Assembly (NCBI RefSeq): GCF_040717445.1
Contig: NZ_JBFEFL010000001.1
Span: forward strand, 2,180,001-2,244,000
Source of the DNA: Qipengyuania sp. JC766
Lineage (GTDB): Bacteria; Pseudomonadota; Alphaproteobacteria; Sphingomonadales; Sphingomonadaceae
DNA: 64,000 bases
Direction of reading: 5' to 3'
Positions 59,751 to 64,000 of the stretch are shown one piece after another. Under the pieces are notes generated by a model. The model ran no database searches and had not been told where the DNA came from. It saw only the letters and a program-made list of their open reading frames with translations. The translations under genes were made by a program, and so were the position numbers. The first letter of the stretch is position 1; every line of letters begins with the position of its first letter.

Positions 59751-62126
59751 TCAGATTCCGTAGCTCAGGCGGATGCCAAAAGTCCGGGGACGCAGCGTAC
59801 CAAAGCGGCTGATCAGGAACGCCTCGGGGTGGATGTAGGTGACCGAATGATCGTCGAAGAGGTTCTCGACATAGACCTGCGCGCCGATATTCCCCTTTTC
59901 GATCCCGAAGCTTGCGTTGACGTTCACATACTCGTCGGTTTGCCCGAAGGTGGACAGGCGGACATTGGGATTGCCCGGCTGGTTGGGGAAGCTGCTGTTG
60001 TAGCTGCCGATATACTGCGCATTGGTAGCGAAGGTCGCTTCCGTGTCGTCCGACAGATCGAAGGAATAGCTCGCGAAAGTCGATCCCTGCAGGCGCGGGG
60101 CCGACAGCCGGTGGCCGATTTCGGCGCCCGAGATGGCGGCTTCCGCCGGGGTCAGTTCGGTGATCTTCGCATCGTTGTAGGCGCCGTTCGCCCCGATAAA
60201 CCATCCGGTGGCCGGAATGATGCCGAGTTCGAATTCGAACCCCTTGCTGGTCGCCGCGCCGATATTCGTGGCGAACTGCACCGAGTCGCTGACCCGGTTG
60301 GCCTGCACCTGGATGTTGCTCCAGTCGATATAGTAGGCCGCGACATTCACCGTCACCCGGCCGTTCAGCCAGCTGGCCTTGGCGCCGACTTCGTAGCTCT
60401 TCAGGTCGTCCGAAGTAGCTCCGAACGGGATGATGATGTCGTTTTCCCCGCCCGGTGCCACGCTGGGCCTGCCGGCGGCAGCGTTGACGATCGGGGCGCG
60501 GAAGCCCGTGGCAAAGGTCGCATAGGTGGTGATGTCGTCGGTCGGCTTGAACGAGGCCGCCAGCTTGTAGGAAGGCTTGGACCCGGTCGCCTTCACCCCT
60601 TCGACTGCCGGATATGGCGTGAATGTGTCGAAATCCAGCGGGATGCCGAACAGCGCGGCGGTGTAATAATTCGTCTGTGCGCCCGGGATGAAAGGCGTGG
60701 TGCCGGTGGCGAGGAACCCTCCCGCTTCGGTGAAGCCCTGCGCGGAGATTTCGCCGTAGCGAAGGCCGCCGGTCAGCCAGAACCGGTCGGAGAACCGGTA
60801 GGTGAGTTCGCCGAATGCCGCGATCTCCTCGCTGATCGAGTAGGTGTACTGTTCCTGGAAATACTTGTCCGGCAGGCCGGTCAGGCCGCGCTGTTCCAGG
60901 AAGTCGAAATTCGAGCGGTAGCGGAAATCGACATCGCGGCGCCGGTTCAGGTAGAACCCGCCAATCACGAATTCGAACGCCCCGCCGAGCGAGGAGGCGA
61001 GCCGTGTTTCCTGGACGAACACGTCGTCATAGGCGTCGGCGTCCAGACCGAACGCGATCGGGGCGCCGGGGAAGGAGCCCGGGGCGAAGGTGCCGGCAAG
61101 GTCGACGTAGAACCGCTGCCGGAAATCGGAATAAGTGGACGAGCTGGTCAGCTTGGCCCAGTCGAAATCGTATTCGACAGTGGCGTTGGCGATGATCTGC
61201 TCGCCTGTGAAGCGATCAGGTTCGTCGGAAATGCGCTTTTCCTCGCCGAGCGAAGGATCGGTCAGCGAGCTGTCCTTGGGATCGCTGTTCTCGTAGGAGC
61301 CGAGCAGCTTGATCGACAGCCGGTCGGTCGGCTGCACGAGCAGGATCAGGCGGCCGCCGTAGTCGATCAGCGTGTTCGAATTCTCGACGCCCGTGCCGAG
61401 ATTGTCGAGATAGCCTTCCTCGTCGCGATAGAAGCCGACCGCGCGCAGGGCGACCTTGTCGTTGACGATCGGCACGTTCACCATCGCGTTGTACCGCTGG
61501 CGGAAGGAATCGCCGTTGGTCAGCCCGAAATCGACGAGCGCAGCCGCATCGAAATAGTCGAGCTCCGGGCTCTTGGTGATGATCCGCATGGCGCCGGACA
61601 GGGACCCGGATCCGAACAGCGTTCCCTGCGGACCGCGCAGGAATTCGACCCGCTCGACGTCGAACAGGTTGGGATCGACCACCGTGGTATTGCCGATCGT
61701 CGAAACGGGGAGTTCGTCGATATACACGGAGACGGTGCTTGAAAGGTTCGCGTTGTAACCGTTGGTGGCGATGCCGCGTGCGGTGAAATTGTTGAAGTTC
61801 TGCGTGGGGCGATTGAGGACGACGCCAGGCGTTTCACGGCCGATGCCCTCGAAACCGACGATACCCTTCTTGGTCAGTTCCTCCTGCCCGAAAGCGGAGA
61901 TCGCGAGCGGCACGTCCTGCAACCGTTCCTCGCGGCGCGTCGCGGTCACGATGATCGTGTTGCCCGAGGGCGCTTCTTCCGCGGTCGGCGAAATGTCCTC
62001 GATCACTTCCTCGCCGGCGACATCGGGCCCGGTCGGCTGCGCGCCGTCCGTATCCTGCGCGGCACCCGGTGCTGCATTGATCAGAAGTGCGACCGCCGAG
62101 GCGGACGCCAGATACCGTGCCATCAT
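59751..62126 (-). CDS. TonB-dependent outer membrane receptor
   Basis: Outer-membrane active transporter of 791 residues. Signal peptide (AVALLINAAPGAAQ), a disordered acidic linker, a TonB-box-like TIIVTAT, the plug domain (LQDVPLAISAFG, VERVEFLRGPQGTLFGSGSLSGAMRIITK) and a 22-strand barrel ending with the canonical aromatic C-terminal strand (FGIRLSYGI). Siderophore-type features are absent. In sphingomonads such receptors often import hydrophobic carbon sources. A GGGAGAG ribosome site precedes the start (62126 or 62123). First gene of the module. Confidence 0.95.
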   Translation of the reverse strand: MMARYLASASAVALLINAAPGAAQDTDGAQPTGPDVAGEEVIEDISPTAEEAPSGNTIIVTATRREERLQDVPLAISAFGQEELTKKGIVGFEGIGRETPGVVLNRPTQNFNNFTARGIATNGYNANLSSTVSVYIDELPVSTIGNTTVVDPNLFDVERVEFLRGPQGTLFGSGSLSGAMRIITKSPELDYFDAAALVDFGLTNGDSFRQRYNAMVNVPIVNDKVALRAVGFYRDEEGYLDNLGTGVENSNTLIDYGGRLILLVQPTDRLSIKLLGSYENSDPKDSSLTDPSLGEEKRISDEPDRFTGEQIIANATVEYDFDWAKLTSSSTYSDFRQRFYVDLAGTFAPGSFPGAPIAFGLDADAYDDVFVQETRLASSLGGAFEFVIGGFYLNRRRDVDFRYRSNFDFLEQRGLTGLPDKYFQEQYTYSISEEIAAFGELTYRFSDRFWLTGGLRYGEISAQGFTEAGGFLATGTTPFIPGAQTNYYTAALFGIPLDFDTFTPYPAVEGVKATGSKPSYKLAASFKPTDDITTYATFATGFRAPIVNAAAGRPSVAPGGENDIIIPFGATSDDLKSYEVGAKASWLNGRVTVNVAAYYIDWSNIQVQANRVSDSVQFATNIGAATSKGFEFELGIIPATGWFIGANGAYNDAKITELTPAEAAISGAEIGHRLSAPRLQGSTFASYSFDLSDDTEATFATNAQYIGSYNSSFPNQPGNPNVRLSTFGQTDEYVNVNASFGIEKGNIGAQVYVENLFDDHSVTYIHPEAFLISRFGTLRPRTFGIRLSYGI

Positions 62127-62183
62127 CGTGACTCTCCCATGTGCTGCGACTTTTCGACTCGGTCGCTTGACGGGGGCCTTTTC

Positions 62184-62229
62184 ATTCACACTGTCGATAA
62201 TGTCAACACTCACTATCAAGCGTGTGAAT
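62184..62229. promoter_or_regulatory. TonB receptor promoter with flanking inverted half-sites
   Basis: A consensus TTGACA on the reverse strand (complement at 62201-62206) is flanked by ATTCACAC (62184-62191) and GTGTGAAT (62222-62229), an inverted pair separated by 30 bases. The -10 is not clear. A regulator bound at these arms would cover the -35. Confidence 0.55.
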
Positions 62230-62286
62230 ATCAACAACGGCTGCTTGAGGTGCAGATCGACATTGACGATCCGACTGACCACGAGT

Positions 62287-62308
62287 ATTCACTCACTCAC
62301 TAGTGAAT
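62287..62308. promoter_or_regulatory. 22-bp palindromic operator before MFS gene
   Basis: Arms ATTCACT (62287-62293) and AGTGAAT (62302-62308) with 8 bases between that carry two further CACT tetrads. It lies about 66 bases upstream of the MFS start and is the most complete copy of the module's repeated half-site. Confidence 0.6.
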
Positions 62309-62373
62309 AAAGAGCCGTACAACGATGCGGCCGGGAGAGCCAGGATGAGCGCCAAGGGCGGGATAGTCGTACA

Positions 62374-63690
62374 GTGTCCGGAACGCGGCTCGTGAACGCG
62401 TCGGTCGCAACGGCGCCACGCGCCATTCGCAAGCCCAGCGGGAAGGACTGGACGATGCTCTCGCTCCTGAGTTTCGTCTACGTCCTGAACTTCCTCGACC
62501 GGCAGCTGCTCGCCATCCTCGCCCTTCCAATCCAGGAGACGCTGGATATCACGGACGGGCAGCTGGGCCTTATCGGCGGCCTGTATTTCGCGATGTTCTA
62601 TACCTTCATCGCTATCCCCGTCGGCTGGCTTGCCGACCGGACCAACCGGGTCACGATCCTGGCGGTGGCCTGCGGTATCTGGAGCGCGGCGACAGTCGCC
62701 TGCGGTCTGGCGCGCACCTATCCCGAACTGGTCGTCGCCCGCATGGCGGTGGGCTTCGGCGAAGCGGGCGGGGTGCCGCCGTCCTATGCCCTGATCACCG
62801 ATACCTTCTCGCCCGGATACCGCGCGACGGCGCTGGGCATCTTCAACCTCGGACCACCCATCGGTGCGGCGGTCGGCATCGCGTTCGGCGCGTCGATCGC
62901 AGCTGCGTTCGACTGGCGCGACGCGTTCATCGTGGTCGGCATTGTCGGGATCGTGACGGCCATCATCCTGAAGCTGGTCATGCGCGATCCAGAGCGCGGC
63001 GGCACCGACATCACTCGTGACGAGACCGCGTCCACGCCGGCGCCGTTCCTGGGAACGGTCAAGGACTTCTTCCGCAATCCGCTGCTGGTGCGCGCATCGC
63101 TGGGGAGCGGCGCGACCCAGTTCGTCACTTACGGCCTGGGCAATTTCGCGGTCCTCTTCCTCATGCGGGAAAAGGGCATGACGCTGGAAGAAGTTGCCCT
63201 CTGGTACGCGCTGGTGGTGGGTCTCGGCATGGGGTCGGGCATGCTGGTTTCGGGCCGTTTGCTCGACCGGTTCACGCAATCGTCCCGCACGGCCTATGCG
63301 CTCGCACCCGCAATCTCGCTGGCGCTGGCACTGCCCTTCTACCTCGGCTTCGTCTGGGCGCCGGGCTGGGAAATGGCCCTGCTTCTGCTGACGCCGGTCA
63401 TGTTCCTCAACTACTTCTACCTCTCGGCCTCGATCGCCCTGGTGCAGGACGAGGTTCGCCCGAACCAGCGTGTGCTGGCAGGCGCTCTTCTCCTCCTGGT
63501 CATGAATTTCATCGGCCTGGGTCTCGGCCCGACCTATGTCGGTATCGCGAGCGATTACTTCGCGGCGCAGGGCATGACCAATTCGCTGCAAGTTTCGCTC
63601 TTCACGCTCACGCCCTTCTTCGTGATCGCGATCCTGATCTTCCTGTCGCTTGCCCGGCGCCTGGGTCGCGAAGTCCGGACCGCTGCCTGA
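62374..63690 (+). CDS. MFS transporter, Spinster-like
   Basis: Major facilitator carrier of 438 residues with 12 predicted membrane helices. The N-terminal FVYVLNFLDRQLLAILALPIQ and the A-motif GWLADRTNRVTIL are typical of the Spinster group common in sphingomonads. Likely moves the imported compound or a product across the inner membrane. The start is uncertain: GTG at 62374 opens the longest frame, GTG at 62392 has a better-placed GGAA. Divergent from the TonB receptor with a 247-base control region; the pair forms a natural outer/inner membrane import route. Confidence 0.9.
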   Translation: MSGTRLVNASVATAPRAIRKPSGKDWTMLSLLSFVYVLNFLDRQLLAILALPIQETLDITDGQLGLIGGLYFAMFYTFIAIPVGWLADRTNRVTILAVACGIWSAATVACGLARTYPELVVARMAVGFGEAGGVPPSYALITDTFSPGYRATALGIFNLGPPIGAAVGIAFGASIAAAFDWRDAFIVVGIVGIVTAIILKLVMRDPERGGTDITRDETASTPAPFLGTVKDFFRNPLLVRASLGSGATQFVTYGLGNFAVLFLMREKGMTLEEVALWYALVVGLGMGSGMLVSGRLLDRFTQSSRTAYALAPAISLALALPFYLGFVWAPGWEMALLLLTPVMFLNYFYLSASIALVQDEVRPNQRVLAGALLLLVMNFIGLGLGPTYVGIASDYFAAQGMTNSLQVSLFTLTPFFVIAILIFLSLARRLGREVRTAA

Positions 63691-63723
63691 TCCCCTTGTG
63701 ACCGGCCGGCCCGTTCGCAAACG

Positions 63724-64000
<277 letters not shown>

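Noticed and set aside
62293-63720. A 475-codon open frame antisense to the MFS gene
   Set aside because: Highly charged low-complexity translation mirroring transmembrane codons of the real gene.

Overview
The window is a gene-dense, GC-rich stretch of an alphaproteobacterial chromosome. Gene content points to Sphingomonadales, probably Erythrobacteraceae. The markers are a PopZ-type polar protein, UrcA, MmcB and DUF2093 proteins, a PAS_5 protein, a ThiS-ThiG fusion, a one-piece suf operon, and a TonB receptor next to a Spinster-type MFS carrier. No phage, insertion sequence, CRISPR array or rRNA operon is visible. Most of the region is ordinary housekeeping and envelope biology.

Layout: (1) 1-6.4 kb: an S9 peptidase, then a reverse-strand PIMT-like/tolC/popZ run, divergent from fumarase. 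(2) 6.4-15.6 kb: a LytS/LytTR two-component pair, UrcA, a lipid kinase with a phosphoesterase, rplM-rpsI with a clear terminator, cox15-cutA, a MerC protein, thiSG and csbD. (3) 15.7-26.5 kb: a hypothetical protein, a 1115-residue beta-propeller/amidohydrolase, a long-chain acyl-CoA ligase, gamma-glutamyltransferase, pyrD, a candidate small RNA, and a DUF885 lipoprotein. (4) 26.5-32.8 kb: the complete Rrf2-sufB-x-y-sufC-sufD-sufS-sufT-sufA operon, whose genes overlap or nearly touch. It carries two extra genes (x, y) and a perfect inverted repeat in front of the regulator. (5) 32.8-46.3 kb: an EF-hand-like repeat protein, a lipoprotein with an EI24 protein, a PfkB (adenosine) kinase, purD divergent from xseA, an M23 peptidase, rpmB, tadA, RNase T2, nadC, a second LytS/LytTR pair and an HD protein. 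(6) 46.3-54.6 kb: a reverse-strand envelope protein-quality cluster (two M48 proteases around a DsbA-type protein), App1 phosphatase, a PAS_5 protein, a fatty-acid hydroxylase/DUF2141 pair and MmcB. (7) tRNA-Arg(CCG) at 54.7 kb. (8) 54.8-63.7 kb: an accessory catabolic module of TonB receptor, carboxylesterase, acyl-CoA ligase, TetR and SDR, with a divergent MFS carrier. The 3' end of an aldehyde dehydrogenase follows at the window edge.

The most system-like and least described part is region 8. The receptor, esterase, ligase and regulator genes are packed with no or minimal gaps. The same ATTCAC(A/T) half-site recurs in the receptor/MFS intergenic region and in front of the SDR gene. This looks like a TetR-controlled regulon for uptake, hydrolysis and CoA activation of an unidentified ester. 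The second notable feature is the suf operon, which contains an uncharacterised 67-residue membrane protein and a DUF559-type nuclease-fold protein that lacks an expected acidic residue.

Gene packing is extreme. Many neighbours overlap by ATGA, GTGA, TTGA or TGATG. Three convergent pairs share their two stop codons in a single CTAG, and purD and xseA share a CATG at their divergent starts.
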